64,000 bases of DNA from Leifsonia xyli subsp. cynodontis DSM 46306. GTDB taxonomy: Bacteria; Actinomycetota; Actinomycetes; Actinomycetales; Microbacteriaceae. Position numbers and translations under genes: made by a program. The notes below the pieces were generated by a model, which did not search any database, was not told the DNA's origin, and was given only the letters and a program-made list of their open reading frames with translations. Below are positions 20,318 to 30,939 of the stretch, in pieces. Position 1 is the stretch's first letter. Each line of letters opens with the position of its first letter. The stretch spans positions 1,240,001 through 1,304,000 of the forward strand of contig NC_022438.1 in assembly GCF_000470775.1 (NCBI RefSeq), written 5' to 3'.

Positions 20318-23300
20318 TCCGCGCCTGGCTCACGGCGCACAAGTCCCTCGCGGCGACAGTCGTGAGCGGGGCCGCGATCACAGCCCTCGTGACGACCCTC
20401 GCGGTGGTCTCGGGCGGGTACAGCGCCCAGCGTCTCCAGATCGGCGACGCTTCGGTGTGGGTCGCGAGCGATGCGAAGAAGTCGCTGGGGCGGGCCAACA
20501 CCGAGATCGGCCGGCTCAACTCGATCGTCTCGGGCGCCGGTGAGGCGCTGGATGTGGTGCAGAACGGGGAGAATGTGCTTCTGCTCGACCGTGAGGCGAA
20601 CACCGTTGCGGTCGTCGATCCGGCGACGGCGGAGGCCGGCGAGCCCGTCGCTCTCCCACCGCGCTCGCCGCAGGTGCTCGTCGCCGGGGGCAGAGTCGCT
20701 CTGCTCTCGCAGGCGACGGGGCAGCTGTGGCTGACCAGCGTCGGTCAGCTGTCGACATTCGCTCCGGGCTCCGCGGCGACGATGGATCTCGGTGGGCGTG
20801 CGATCGCCGTGATGGACCCCGCGGGTGTACTCTACACCTACCAGCCCGGCGCCCGGACTGTCACCCGTGTCGATCTCGGCGGCGATCAGCCCGCGACGAC
20901 GATCGGAGTGCCCGCCTCCGGGGACGGCGCGAATGCCCAGCTCACCACGGCCGGCGGGCAGTGGGCGGTGTTCGACCCGGACGCCCGGGCTTTGTGGCTG
21001 CCGGGGCGCAAAGTGGAACTCGCCTCGCTGCTCGGCGACAGCAGCGGCGCCGTGGTGCAGCAGCCGTCGGGCGAGAGCACAGCGGTGTGGATCGCGAGCT
21101 CCGGCGGTCTGCTCCGGGTTCCGCTCGACGGTTCGGCGCCCCGGCGGGTGCTCACGGCGGTGTCCGGAACGCCGGTTGCGCCGGCCGTGTCGCACGGCTG
21201 CGCGTACGCGGCTTGGGGGAGCGGCACGGTGTTCCGTTCCTGCTCGGACGACGGCCCGGGGCAGCGCTCGACGATCGAGCGGCCTCCGGGTGGGGGCGCG
21301 CTCGTCTTCCGCGCGAACTGGGGCCGGCTGCTCCTGAACGACACCCGCTCCGGCGTCGCCTGGGCGGTCCAGAACGGGAACGCGCGCATCGACAACTGGG
21401 ACGAACTGGTCTCGCAGAAGAATACGAAGGAGCTCGTCGACCAGACCCGGCAGGACACGACGCCGCACTATGAGAAGCGGGAGCAGCCCCCGGTCGCGGT
21501 GGCCGATCGTTTCGGGGCCCGCCCGGGCCGCGTCACACCGCTCCCGGTGCTCCTCAACGACTACGACCCCAACGGCGATGTTCTGACGATCGACTCCGTC
21601 ACGGCCGTTCCCGAGTCGCAGGGAACGCTGGAGCTGACCAACGCGGACCAGCAGGTGCAGATCGCGCTGTCGGCCACCGCATCCGGCTCGATCGCCTTCG
21701 ACTACACGATCTCCGACGGACGGGGCGGCACCGCGACCGCCCACGTCATCGTCACCGTCCGGGGCCCTGCCGACAACTCGCCTCCGCTGTGCGTGCGGAC
21801 CGCGAAGGCTGTGGTGCAGGCCGGCGGTCGGGTCGCCACCCCGGTGCTCGGCGACTGCTACGACCCCGACGGCGACTCCTTCTTCCTCGCCGGGGCGACG
21901 GTGCCGGAGCCGGACACGGTGACGTTCACTCCGCAGGGGCAGGTCGCTTTCTCCGACCACGGTCTCGGCGGCGGAGTCAAGGACGTCTCCCTCGTGCTCT
22001 CGGACGGCCGTGCGGAGGGCAGCGGCCAGCTCGCTGTGACCGTGCAGCCGCCGGGCCAGGTGCCGATCATCGCCGACCCGTTCGCCGTGGTGACCTCCCA
22101 GAGTCAGGAGGTCATGGTCCGGCCCCTCGACCACGTCCGCGGCGGCAACGGGACGGTCCGCCTGAGCACTGTGCCCAGCAAAGCGGACGCGACGATCACG
22201 CCCGACTACCAGGGCGGCACGTTCCGCTTCGCGTCTGACCAGCCGGGGGCCCACACCATCGAGTACTCGGTGACGGACGGCACCGAGACCGCGACCGGTG
22301 TGATCCGCATCGAGGTCCGGCCGTCCCTCGGAGCGAAGACCGCGCCGATCGCTGTGCCGCACACGGCGTTCATTCGCGAGCAGTCTGCCCAGGACGTCGA
22401 TGTTCTCTCCACCGACATCGACCCCTCCAGCGGGGTGCTGCTCGTCACGAGTGTGTCCGGCCCTCTTCCGTCGACCGGCATCCGCGTCCAGGTGCTCCAG
22501 CAGCGCACCCTGCGGGTGACGCTCACCCGCGCCCTCGCGCAGCCGGTGGACTTCCACTACCGGCTCTCCAACGGCCTCGCCGACGCCGAAGGCACGGTCA
22601 CCGTCGTCCAGCTGCCGGCGCTGACTGTGCGTCAGCCGCCTCTCGCTGCGCCCGACTCTGTCGCGGTGCGCGTGGACGATGTGGTCGACATCCCCGTGCT
22701 CGCGAACGACGTCCAGCCCGATGGCGGCAAGCTGACCCTCGACCCGGCGCTCGCGACGCCGCTGCCCTCCGGCGCGGGACTGCTCTTCGCCAGCGGCGAT
22801 CATCTGCGCTACTTGGCCCCGTCGAAACCGGGCAACTACACCGCTGTCTACCGCGTCACCGGCGAGGACGGACAGTGGGCGACGGCAGAGGTCGGCATCG
22901 CGGTGCGGGAACGCGATGAGTCGGCGAACAATCCCCCGGTTCCGAAGACGGTCACGGCGCGCGTGCTCGCCGGTGACACCGTGCGGATCGCCATCCCCCT
23001 GTCGGGAATCGACCCGGACGGCGACTCCGTCCAGTTCGTCGGGCAGGAGACGAACCCGCAGAAGGGCGCGGTGATCGCTTCCGGGCCGGATTGGCTCGAT
23101 TTCCGGGCCGGCGATTACGCTGCGGGGACGGACTCGTTCACGTATGCGGTGGTGGACGCGCTGGGCGCCCGGGCGACCGGCGCTGTCCGTGTCGGCATCG
23201 CGCCGCGGGCCGGGGGCGCGCACAACCCCGTCGCCGTCGAGGACGACGTGACGACGCGGCCGGGAAAGACCCTGAGCGTCCAGGTGCTCGGGAACGACAG

Positions 23301-26229
23301 CGACCCGGACGGGAGCCCGCTGTCCGTCACGGCGGTGACCTCGCTCGACAAGAGGGCCAGGGCGCAGACCCGGGGCGACATCGTCGTGGTGGCCGTGCCC
23401 CGGGAGGCGGGCGCGTACGGGTTCCTGTACACGATCCAGAACGACCGCGGTGGGACGAGCCAGGCCTTTCTGCGCGTGATGGCGGACAAGAACGCCCCTC
23501 CCGCGCGGCCGATCGTCACCGATACGACGCTCGAACTCTCGGACATCCTGGGGAAGGACCGGGTATCGGTCAACGTCCTGTCGAACGTGTTCTTCGCGGA
23601 CGGCCCGGTCAGCTCGCTGAAGCTTTCGATCGTTCCGGGGTACGGCACGAGCGCCGAGACCACGGGGGCCGGCCGCATCCGGGTGACGATCCGCGCCAAG
23701 AGCCAGGTCATCCCGTTCAGCGTGGCGAACCCCGAGGACGGATCGTACTCGGCTTATGGCTTCGTGCATGTCCCCGGCTACGACGACGCGCTGCCGCAGC
23801 TGAGGCGCGGTGCCCCCGACCTCTCGGTGGTGAGCGAGAAGACGCTCACCATCCACCTGAACGACGAGATCGTCGCGGTCGGCGGAAGGACGGTGAGACT
23901 GACCGACGCGGCGACGGTCAGGGTGACGCATTCCAAAGGCGCCGACCCCGTGGTGAACAGCGACACGTTGCAGTTCACCTCGGCGAACCGCTACTTCGGC
24001 CCAGCGTCGATCTCCTTCCAGGTCACGGACGGATCGAGTGCCACCGATCCGAAGGGGAACGTCACGACGATCGTGCTGCCGATCGATGTGACCCCGCGCG
24101 AGAACCAGCCCCCTATGTTCACGGGCGCGCTCATCGACTTCGAGCCGGGGCAGTCCAAGACGATCGACCTCACGAAGCTCACGAGCTATCCCTACGCCAA
24201 GGACCTGACAGAGCTCACTTACAGCGTCCAGGAGCCGCGTCCGGCGGGAGTGTCGCTGTCGCTCTCCGGTCAGAAGCTGACGATTGGAGTGGCTGCGGGG
24301 GTGGAGAAAGGCACCAAACCCGACATTCTGATCGGGGTGAAGGACGCGGTGAAGACCGGCCAGCCCGGCCGCATCGAGCTCACCGTGGTGCCCTCGACGC
24401 GCCCGCTCGCGAGTCCCCAGCCCGATCGGGTGATCGCCCCGCGCGGTCAGACCACGACCGTCGACGTCCTGGCGAACGACGCCGCGACGAACCCGTTCCC
24501 GAACCAGGCGCTGCGCACGATCGCCGTGCGAGGCCTGGGCGGGAGCCTTCCGGCCGGGGTGACCGTGACACCGAGCGCAGACAGCTCCGTGCTCGCGGTC
24601 GCGGTCGCGAGCACGGCTGCCCCGGTGGACACCACGCTCCAGTACGAGGTCATGGACGCCACGGGAGACCCTGAGCGTTACACCTGGGGCTCCGTCGTCA
24701 TCTCGGTGCAGGATCGGCCCTCACCGGTCTCGAACGTCCGGGTCGCCGCCATCGGGGATCGCAGCCTCACCCTGAGCTGGATTCCGGGTTCTTTCAACAA
24801 CGCGCCTATCACGGGGTTCGAGGTGACCCAGACGCGGGCCGCCACGGGAGCCATCGTGTCGACCACCAGCTGTCCCACCACCGTGTGCGTCATCCCCACG
24901 CCGGGCAATGGACCAGACGACGCCGTCACGCTCAGCGTCCGGGCCAGGAACGCCCTCGGTCTCTCCGATCCCACAGCCTACGTCGAGCCGGTCTGGTCGG
25001 ATGTGGTCCCGAACGCGCCGACCGGCCTCTCCGCCTCGCCGCTCGACCACGGTCTGCGGATCAGCTGGACGAAGCCGGCCGATGCCCCCGGGGCTAGCCC
25101 GATCACCTCGTACGCCGTGACCGTCGGCGGCCTCATGAGTACGGTCCAGGTCTCCGGCGCGGATGCCGTCGGCTCCCCGTACTCCCTCAATGTCACCGAT
25201 CCGGGAATCGCGAACGGCGCCGCGCTCCCGTTCAGCGTGGCGTCGCGGAACGGGTTCTACCGGGGCCGCACGATCTCCAACCAGAGCACGGGCAGCGCTG
25301 TGCCCGCGGGGGCGCCGGCGCTGACCGGAGTCGCACCCGTCGCGACACCGGACACAACCGATGGCACGAGCGCGACGCTGACCTGGTCGTCGGTCTTCGG
25401 CCAGAACGGCAGAGCCATCGGCGCCTACTACGCCGGGGTGTTCCAGGACGGTGCGCCGCCGAACTGCTCGGTGACCGGTGTGCAGACGGGCAATCCGGTG
25501 CTCCACACCGATCCCGTGTCGGGATCGTTCCAGCGTGTCACCGGTGCGTACGCCACCTTCACCGGACTGCTCCCCAACCACTCGTACAGCTTCGTCGTCT
25601 ACGCCGACAACGGTCAGGGGTGTACGGCCTCGGCCGTGGTCAGAGCCACGCAGCGTCAGCAGCCGGGAAGCGTGAGCAGCCTCCAGATCCTCGGTCCAGC
25701 GCAGAACGGCGCCACGAACACCTGGGACTACTCCGCTTCGGTCGGCTACGCGCCGGGCAGCGGCTCGAACCCGACTGTCTCCTACCAGCTGCTCAGTGGC
25801 GGTGCGGTGGTCGACAGCGGGACGCTGAACGGAACGAAAGGGGTTCTCTCGGGGACGAACGGCCAGCACTACGGGATGGACCTCACGGTGCGGATCACGA
25901 GCGTCTGCGAGACCTCACCGGACGGTTCGCAGCTGTGTACTCCCCAGAGCGCGTCCCACAGCATGGGGACAGCGGTCAGCGCGGCGATCGACAATCCGCG
26001 CTACGCCCCGGAGAGCCGGACATTCACCTGGACGGGCTGGCCGACCGGAAGCGGCTACGACCGCGTCGAGTACAGCTGCGACGGGAGCACCCAGCGGGAG
26101 ATGCCGGCTCCCGGACAGGTCGCTGCCTGTACGGTCCCTCCGGGCGTCGAACTCCCGGCGCTCACGATCATCGTCTCCGCCAACGGCGGCACCTATCGGT
26201 ACACCACTCCCGCATCGAGCATGCAATGA
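20314..26229 (+). CDS. Giant Ig-like/FN3 repeat surface protein
   Basis: 1971-residue membrane-anchored extracellular protein. One N-terminal transmembrane helix (about 8-35) is followed by a region of about 370 residues with beta-propeller-like repeats. Then come about 11 Ig-like/cadherin-type repeats, many starting NPPVA or PPxA and carrying LxNDxDPDG motifs. The C-terminal quarter holds about four fibronectin type III modules (SLTLSWIP; GLRISWTKP). Placement between the kinase and MoxR suggests it is the envelope component or a scaffold of the pathway. The reading frame is intact over 5.9 kb despite decay elsewhere. A large antisense open frame over this gene is a shadow of GC-rich codons. 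Confidence 0.85.
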   Translation: MIRAWLTAHKSLAATVVSGAAITALVTTLAVVSGGYSAQRLQIGDASVWVASDAKKSLGRANTEIGRLNSIVSGAGEALDVVQNGENVLLLDREANTVAVVDPATAEAGEPVALPPRSPQVLVAGGRVALLSQATGQLWLTSVGQLSTFAPGSAATMDLGGRAIAVMDPAGVLYTYQPGARTVTRVDLGGDQPATTIGVPASGDGANAQLTTAGGQWAVFDPDARALWLPGRKVELASLLGDSSGAVVQQPSGESTAVWIASSGGLLRVPLDGSAPRRVLTAVSGTPVAPAVSHGCAYAAWGSGTVFRSCSDDGPGQRSTIERPPGGGALVFRANWGRLLLNDTRSGVAWAVQNGNARIDNWDELVSQKNTKELVDQTRQDTTPHYEKREQPPVAVADRFGARPGRVTPLPVLLNDYDPNGDVLTIDSVTAVPESQGTLELTNADQQVQIALSATASGSIAFDYTISDGRGGTATAHVIVTVRGPADNSPPLCVRTAKAVVQAGGRVATPVLGDCYDPDGDSFFLAGATVPEPDTVTFTPQGQVAFSDHGLGGGVKDVSLVLSDGRAEGSGQLAVTVQPPGQVPIIADPFAVVTSQSQEVMVRPLDHVRGGNGTVRLSTVPSKADATITPDYQGGTFRFASDQPGAHTIEYSVTDGTETATGVIRIEVRPSLGAKTAPIAVPHTAFIREQSAQDVDVLSTDIDPSSGVLLVTSVSGPLPSTGIRVQVLQQRTLRVTLTRALAQPVDFHYRLSNGLADAEGTVTVVQLPALTVRQPPLAAPDSVAVRVDDVVDIPVLANDVQPDGGKLTLDPALATPLPSGAGLLFASGDHLRYLAPSKPGNYTAVYRVTGEDGQWATAEVGIAVRERDESANNPPVPKTVTARVLAGDTVRIAIPLSGIDPDGDSVQFVGQETNPQKGAVIASGPDWLDFRAGDYAAGTDSFTYAVVDALGARATGAVRVGIAPRAGGAHNPVAVEDDVTTRPGKTLSVQVLGNDSDPDGSPLSVTAVTSLDKRARAQTRGDIVVVAVPREAGAYGFLYTIQNDRGGTSQAFLRVMADKNAPPARPIVTDTTLELSDILGKDRVSVNVLSNVFFADGPVSSLKLSIVPGYGTSAETTGAGRIRVTIRAKSQVIPFSVANPEDGSYSAYGFVHVPGYDDALPQLRRGAPDLSVVSEKTLTIHLNDEIVAVGGRTVRLTDAATVRVTHSKGADPVVNSDTLQFTSANRYFGPASISFQVTDGSSATDPKGNVTTIVLPIDVTPRENQPPMFTGALIDFEPGQSKTIDLTKLTSYPYAKDLTELTYSVQEPRPAGVSLSLSGQKLTIGVAAGVEKGTKPDILIGVKDAVKTGQPGRIELTVVPSTRPLASPQPDRVIAPRGQTTTVDVLANDAATNPFPNQALRTIAVRGLGGSLPAGVTVTPSADSSVLAVAVASTAAPVDTTLQYEVMDATGDPERYTWGSVVISVQDRPSPVSNVRVAAIGDRSLTLSWIPGSFNNAPITGFEVTQTRAATGAIVSTTSCPTTVCVIPTPGNGPDDAVTLSVRARNALGLSDPTAYVEPVWSDVVPNAPTGLSASPLDHGLRISWTKPADAPGASPITSYAVTVGGLMSTVQVSGADAVGSPYSLNVTDPGIANGAALPFSVASRNGFYRGRTISNQSTGSAVPAGAPALTGVAPVATPDTTDGTSATLTWSSVFGQNGRAIGAYYAGVFQDGAPPNCSVTGVQTGNPVLHTDPVSGSFQRVTGAYATFTGLLPNHSYSFVVYADNGQGCTASAVVRATQRQQPGSVSSLQILGPAQNGATNTWDYSASVGYAPGSGSNPTVSYQLLSGGAVVDSGTLNGTKGVLSGTNGQHYGMDLTVRITSVCETSPDGSQLCTPQSASHSMGTAVSAAIDNPRYAPESRTFTWTGWPTGSGYDRVEYSCDGSTQREMPAPGQVAACTVPPGVELPALTIIVSANGGTYRYTTPASSMQ

Positions 26230-26324
26230 TCGCGACAGGGCATAATAATAATAATAGTGAAGCTTATAACGGCGGCTCTGTTAACCCCGACGACCCGCTC
26301 CTCACCTCCGAGAGAGGCCACCCC

Positions 26325-27296
26325 ATGACCATGACCTCCGAGCAAGCCAGCTGGTTCGCAGGCGTGTTCGAGCAGCTTGTGCAGAACATCGATCGCGTGC
26401 TGCTCGGCAAGACCCACGTCATCCGCCTGGCGGTCACCGCGCTGCTCAGCGAGGGCCATCTGCTGTTGGAGGACTTTCCGGGAACGGGCAAGACATCGCT
26501 CGCCCGGGCGATGGCCGAGAGCCTGCGGGGCACGACCAATCGCGTGCAGTTCACCCCCGACCTGCTGCCCGGCGACATCACAGGCGTCAACGTCTTCGAC
26601 CAGCGGACCGGGACTTTCGAGTTCCACCGTGGGCCGATCTTCGCGAACGTCGTGCTGGCGGACGAGATCAACCGGGCCTCGCCGAAGACGCAGTCGGCGC
26701 TGCTGGAGGTCATGGAGGAACAGCAGGTCACAGTGGACGGCGTGCGCCATCCCGTCGAAGCGCCGTTCATCGTCATCGCCACGCAGAACCCGATCGAACA
26801 GGCGGGAACCTACCGGCTGCCCGAAGCTCAGCTGGACCGGTTTCTGCTGAAGGCCTCGATCGGCTACCCGGACCACGAAGCCATGCTGCGCATCCTCGAG
26901 GGCGCGGGTCGGCGGGTGCACGAGATCGTCGTGCCGGAAGTGATCTCGGCGGCCACCGTCGCGAAGATGGCCGGGATGGCGCGGAGAGTGCATGTGGACG
27001 CGACCATCAATGACTACGTCTCCCGGCTCGTGGACGCCAGCCGGAACGCCGACGAGATCCGGCTCGGTGTCAGTGTGCGCGGAGCCCTCGCGCTCATCCG
27101 AGCGGCGAAGACCTTCGCTGCCGCGTCCGGCCGCTACTATGTGACGCCGGACGATGTGAAGGCCCTGGCCGAACCCGTGCTCGCACACCGCCTGGTGCTC
27201 GACCCGGAGGCCGAGTTCGACGGTGTCACCGCCTCCAGCGTCGTCGGCCAGTTCCTGATCGAGGTGCCGCCGCCGAGCGGTCGGGCCGCCGTGTGA
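26325..27296 (+). CDS. MoxR-family AAA+ ATPase
   Basis: 323-residue AAA+ ATPase, a chaperone-like family paired with DUF58 proteins. Walker A is in DFPGTGKTSLA, Walker B in LADEINRASPKTQ, sensor 1 in IATQNP. The ATG at 26325 follows a 95-bp gap containing an AT-rich (AAT)n stretch near 26243-26257, which may hold a separate promoter. The last 4 bases overlap DUF58. Confidence 0.93.
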   Translation: MTMTSEQASWFAGVFEQLVQNIDRVLLGKTHVIRLAVTALLSEGHLLLEDFPGTGKTSLARAMAESLRGTTNRVQFTPDLLPGDITGVNVFDQRTGTFEFHRGPIFANVVLADEINRASPKTQSALLEVMEEQQVTVDGVRHPVEAPFIVIATQNPIEQAGTYRLPEAQLDRFLLKASIGYPDHEAMLRILEGAGRRVHEIVVPEVISAATVAKMAGMARRVHVDATINDYVSRLVDASRNADEIRLGVSVRGALALIRAAKTFAAASGRYYVTPDDVKALAEPVLAHRLVLDPEAEFDGVTASSVVGQFLIEVPPPSGRAAV

Positions 27297-28633
27297 GCGC
27301 CACGGCCGGCCGCACCCAGGCGACACTCACGAACGCACGGGCCCGCATCGTCGGCGAGCGCGAAGGTGTGCTCGCCGACGTCATCGTCGGGGTGGTGCGG
27401 ACCGGTTCGGCGGCCGGCCACGGAATCGCCGCCGCCGGGCGGATCGGCGGTGTGGTGACGCCGCTCGGCTGGTCGCTGGTCGCCCTGGCGGCGCTGGCGC
27501 TCCTCTCCGGCTACCTGTTTGGCTGGGTGGAGGCGGTGGCCGCGGGCTGGACAGCGGTCGCTCTCGTGACCACCGCTTGTCTCTCCCTCGCCGGCCGGAT
27601 CGCGTCTGACGTCTCCCTGCGGTTGCCCGCCGACCGCGTCGTCGTGGGGGACCGGCCACCGGTGGAGGTCACCGTGCGGAACCCGGTGCGCCGCCGGCTG
27701 CACGGTCTGCGCCTCGAGGTGTCGGTCGGCCCGGGGCTGACGGAGTTCGCCGCGCCAGCGCTGGCGGCGGGGGAGGTGTACTCGGAGGTCTTCGTCGTCC
27801 CCACGACCCGCCGCGGGATCGTCCCGATCGGCCCAGTGCGGACCGTGCGCGCCGACCCGGCCGGGCTGCTCCGGCGCGAACTGGTGTGGGCGGACTCGCT
27901 CGATCTCTTCGTGCATCCGCGCATCGTCGCCATCCCGAGCATGAGCACCGGGTTCGTGCGCGACCTGGAAGGAGCGCCGACCCGCGACCTGACGGCCAGC
28001 CATATCGCCTTCCACGCTCTGCGGGAGTACCTGCCGGGGGATGAGCGCCGCACCATCCACTGGAAGAGCACGGCCAAGACCGGCAACTATATGGTCCGTC
28101 AGTTCGAGGAGACCCGGCGCAGCCACCTGCTGGTGGCGCTGAGCCTGTCGGCGGCCGACTACGCGAGCGAGGAGGAGTTCGAGCTCGCCGTGAGCGCCAC
28201 CGGCTCGCTCGGCGTGCGGGCCATGCTCGATTCGCGGACGGTCTCGGTCGTCGCGAGCGCAGAGACGCCCGACTTCGCGAAGCGGATGCTGGTCGGCGCC
28301 CGCCGCATCAGCACGGTCGGGCGCGGCCCCCTGCTGGACGATCTCGCGGGCGTGGAGCCGACCGAGTTCGCGCTGCGCCTGCCCGGGCTTGCTCAGGTCG
28401 CCGCCGAGGACACCGCCGGGGCCTCCCTCGTCTTCCTCCTCTGCGGTTCCACGCTCGGCGCTGCGCAGTTGCGTGCTGCCGCGGCCCACTTTCCGCCCGG
28501 GATGGAGGTGGTGGCGATCGTCTGCGGTGCGGGCACGGTCCCCTCGCTGCGGCGCGTGGCCGATCTCAGCATCCTCAGGATCGGCTACCTGGAGGATCTC
28601 CAGCGCAGTCTCGCGAAACGGCTCGCGACGTGA
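27293..28633 (+). CDS. DUF58-family protein
   Basis: 446-residue protein with two N-terminal transmembrane helices (about 60-105) and the DUF58 core motif PGDERRTIHWKSTA. The family has a von Willebrand A-like fold and is almost always encoded beside MoxR, as here. Its exact role is unknown; partnership with MoxR at the membrane is inferred from genome context. It overlaps both neighbours by 4 bases. Confidence 0.9.
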   Translation: MSATAGRTQATLTNARARIVGEREGVLADVIVGVVRTGSAAGHGIAAAGRIGGVVTPLGWSLVALAALALLSGYLFGWVEAVAAGWTAVALVTTACLSLAGRIASDVSLRLPADRVVVGDRPPVEVTVRNPVRRRLHGLRLEVSVGPGLTEFAAPALAAGEVYSEVFVVPTTRRGIVPIGPVRTVRADPAGLLRRELVWADSLDLFVHPRIVAIPSMSTGFVRDLEGAPTRDLTASHIAFHALREYLPGDERRTIHWKSTAKTGNYMVRQFEETRRSHLLVALSLSAADYASEEEFELAVSATGSLGVRAMLDSRTVSVVASAETPDFAKRMLVGARRISTVGRGPLLDDLAGVEPTEFALRLPGLAQVAAEDTAGASLVFLLCGSTLGAAQLRAAAAHFPPGMEVVAIVCGAGTVPSLRRVADLSILRIGYLEDLQRSLAKRLAT

Positions 28634-30939
28634 GCGCCCCGCGCGCGATCGGGCGTGCGGCCGCTGTCGACACCGTCTTCGCGCTGGCGGCGGTGAGTCT
28701 CGCCGCGTGGTCGTTCTGGCCGGTGTACCAGTCGGCTGCGTTCGTGGCCATGCTGGTCGTCACCGTGGCCCTGGGGGGTGCGGTCGCGGGCGCGGGTGCG
28801 GCGTTCCGGATTCCGAGCATCGCGCTGGCAGGGCTCATCGTGGGGGTCTTCCTCGCCGTGGGCGTCCCGCTCGCCGTCCCCGCGGAAGCGACCGCCGAGG
28901 GGACGCTGCCGACCCTCCCCGGATTCCTGGACCTGGTGCGGGGAACCTGGCTGAGCTGGAAGCAGCTCGTCACCATTTCGCTCCCGGTCGGCTCTTACCA
29001 GGCTCTGCTCGTGCCCGCGTTCATCCTCGTGCTGCTGGGGAGCGCGGTGACGCTGACGATCGCGCTGCGATCGAAGACGCCGGAGCTGGCGGCGCTCCCG
29101 CCGGTCGTGGTCCTGATCGGCGGCATTGCGCTCGGCTCTGCGGCCGAGCCGGTCCCGCTCTGGCTCGTCCTCGCGCTGTTCGGGGTGCTGCTCGCCTGGC
29201 ACATCGCCATCCGGCTCCGCCGCCGCGCCGCGGTGGTCGGCACGCTGCGCGAGCAGAGCGGGCTCACGGTGGAGCCACCGCGCGAGCGGCGCTCGACGGC
29301 GGCCCTCACCGTGACAGGGGCCGCCGTCATGCTCGGCGGCGCGGCCGTCATCGGCGTGGCCGCGACAGCGCTTCTCCCCCCGCAGGCCGAGCGGCAGGTC
29401 GTCCGCAGCTTCACGGAGCAGCCCTTCGACCCGCGGGCGTACCCGAGTCCGCTGAGCGGTTTCCGCTCTTATCTGGAGCCGGCGAAGGTCCGTGCGCCGA
29501 TGCTGAGCGTGACCGGGCTCCCCGCCGACCGGCGGCTGCGCATCGCAACGCTCGACACCTACGACGGCGTCGTGTACTCGGTGGACAGCGGCGGGGCGAC
29601 GAGCGCCTCCGGGTCCTTCGCGCGCGTCCCGTACCGGCTGGACCAGTCCGGTGTGAACGGAACCGCCGCGACGATCACGGTGACGGTGCGCGGTTACCGC
29701 GGCCCGTGGGTCCCGGGAACCGGGCAGCTGGAGCAGATCACCTTCCTCGGCCAGGACGCGAACCGGCTCTCTGGCGCGTTCTCTTACAACGCTGTGACCG
29801 GGACCGGCGCATCCACCGTGGTGCTCCGCAGCGGCGACACATACCGGGCTGACTCCGTCGAAAAGCCCCTGCTGACGGCGACCCAGCTGGAGAGGGCGCA
29901 GCCAGGGCCGGACAGCGTGCCACGCCCGGCCGTGGTGCCCGACCAACTGCACGCACTCCTTCAGAAGTACACCGCCGGCGTGTCCGGCGCCGGGCCGGGA
30001 CTCGCCGCCGCTCTGCGCGGTATCGCACGGGACGGCTATTTCTCGCACGGCATCGGCGCCAGCGAGCCCGCGAGCCGCTCCGGTCACGGCGTGGACCGGA
30101 TCGCGGAGCTGCTGACCGACATCCCGATGCTGGGCGACCAGGAGCAGTACTCGGTGACGGCGGCGCTCCTGGCCCGGCAGCTGGGCTTCCCCGCCCGCGT
30201 CGTCGTCGGTTTCGTGGCCCCCGAGGGCTCGGGCGACGCGGTCACCCTCACCGGGTCCGACATCTCCGCGTGGATCGAAGTGCAGACAGCGGAGGGCTGG
30301 GTGAGCGTGGATCCCACCCCGCCCGTCCGCCCCGTCCCGCAGAAGGAGCCCGATCGGCCCACCGAGATCTCCCGCCCGCAGACGAATGTGCAGCCGCCGG
30401 TGGACGAGAACCCGCAGCAGAACGACGACCCGCCTCAGGCGCAGGTCGACCCGAGCCCCCCGCCGCCGAACCCGTCGCTGGAGGCGCTGCTCGGCAGCCT
30501 GACGATCGCCGGCTGGTCGCTGCTCGCGGTGGCCGTCTTCGTCGCACCGTTCCTCGCCGTGATCGCGGCCAAGTGGCGGCGGCGGGCGCTCCGCCGGCGG
30601 GCTCCGACAGCGGCCGGGCGGATCGTCGGCGGATGGCGCGAATTCGCGGACGCTGCTGTGGACCACGGCTATGACCGGCTGCCGTCGGCCACCCGTGTCG
30701 AATTCGCGACGGCGGTCGGCGGCTTCCGGGCTGCCGCTCTCGCGAACGTCGCCGACCGCGCGGTGTTCAGTCCGCTCCCGCCGACTCCGCAGGAGGTGGA
30801 CAGCGTCTGGAAGGCCGTCGACGACCTCCGGCGACAGCTGAAGAAGCGCGACACGCGCTGGAAGCGGCTGCTAGCGGCGATCTCGCTGCGCTCCCTCGGC
30901 TACCGTGGAAGGAGCGCAGAGAGGAAGAGCGGGCGATGA
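28630..30939 (+). CDS. Transglutaminase-fold membrane protein, likely catalytically inactive
   Basis: 769-residue TgpA-like protein. Six or so N-terminal transmembrane helices (residues 1-200) precede an extracellular domain with a transglutaminase-like core (about 460-570), a Pro-rich linker and a further C-terminal transmembrane helix (about 620-650). The core retains LLARQLGFPARVVVGF and DPTP. However, the position of the catalytic Cys (usually D-C-E-Q) reads GDQEQYS, and the His expected in HAW reads SAWIEV. Two of three triad residues therefore appear lost, and a structural or binding role is more likely than catalysis. It overlaps DUF58 and the terminal FHA gene by 4 bases. Confidence 0.85.
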   Translation: MSAPRAIGRAAAVDTVFALAAVSLAAWSFWPVYQSAAFVAMLVVTVALGGAVAGAGAAFRIPSIALAGLIVGVFLAVGVPLAVPAEATAEGTLPTLPGFLDLVRGTWLSWKQLVTISLPVGSYQALLVPAFILVLLGSAVTLTIALRSKTPELAALPPVVVLIGGIALGSAAEPVPLWLVLALFGVLLAWHIAIRLRRRAAVVGTLREQSGLTVEPPRERRSTAALTVTGAAVMLGGAAVIGVAATALLPPQAERQVVRSFTEQPFDPRAYPSPLSGFRSYLEPAKVRAPMLSVTGLPADRRLRIATLDTYDGVVYSVDSGGATSASGSFARVPYRLDQSGVNGTAATITVTVRGYRGPWVPGTGQLEQITFLGQDANRLSGAFSYNAVTGTGASTVVLRSGDTYRADSVEKPLLTATQLERAQPGPDSVPRPAVVPDQLHALLQKYTAGVSGAGPGLAAALRGIARDGYFSHGIGASEPASRSGHGVDRIAELLTDIPMLGDQEQYSVTAALLARQLGFPARVVVGFVAPEGSGDAVTLTGSDISAWIEVQTAEGWVSVDPTPPVRPVPQKEPDRPTEISRPQTNVQPPVDENPQQNDDPPQAQVDPSPPPPNPSLEALLGSLTIAGWSLLAVAVFVAPFLAVIAAKWRRRALRRRAPTAAGRIVGGWREFADAAVDHGYDRLPSATRVEFATAVGGFRAAALANVADRAVFSPLPPTPQEVDSVWKAVDDLRRQLKKRDTRWKRLLAAISLRSLGYRGRSAERKSGR

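Noticed and set aside
20149..23931. A 1260-codon open frame on the minus strand
   Set aside because: It is antisense to the giant surface protein, is rich in Arg/Gly/Asp as expected for GC-rich shadow frames, and has no recognisable domain.
26243..26257. (AAT)n stretch as a repeat element or CRISPR-like feature
   Set aside because: Only five short units; more likely an AT-rich promoter region. No CRISPR array was seen anywhere in the window.
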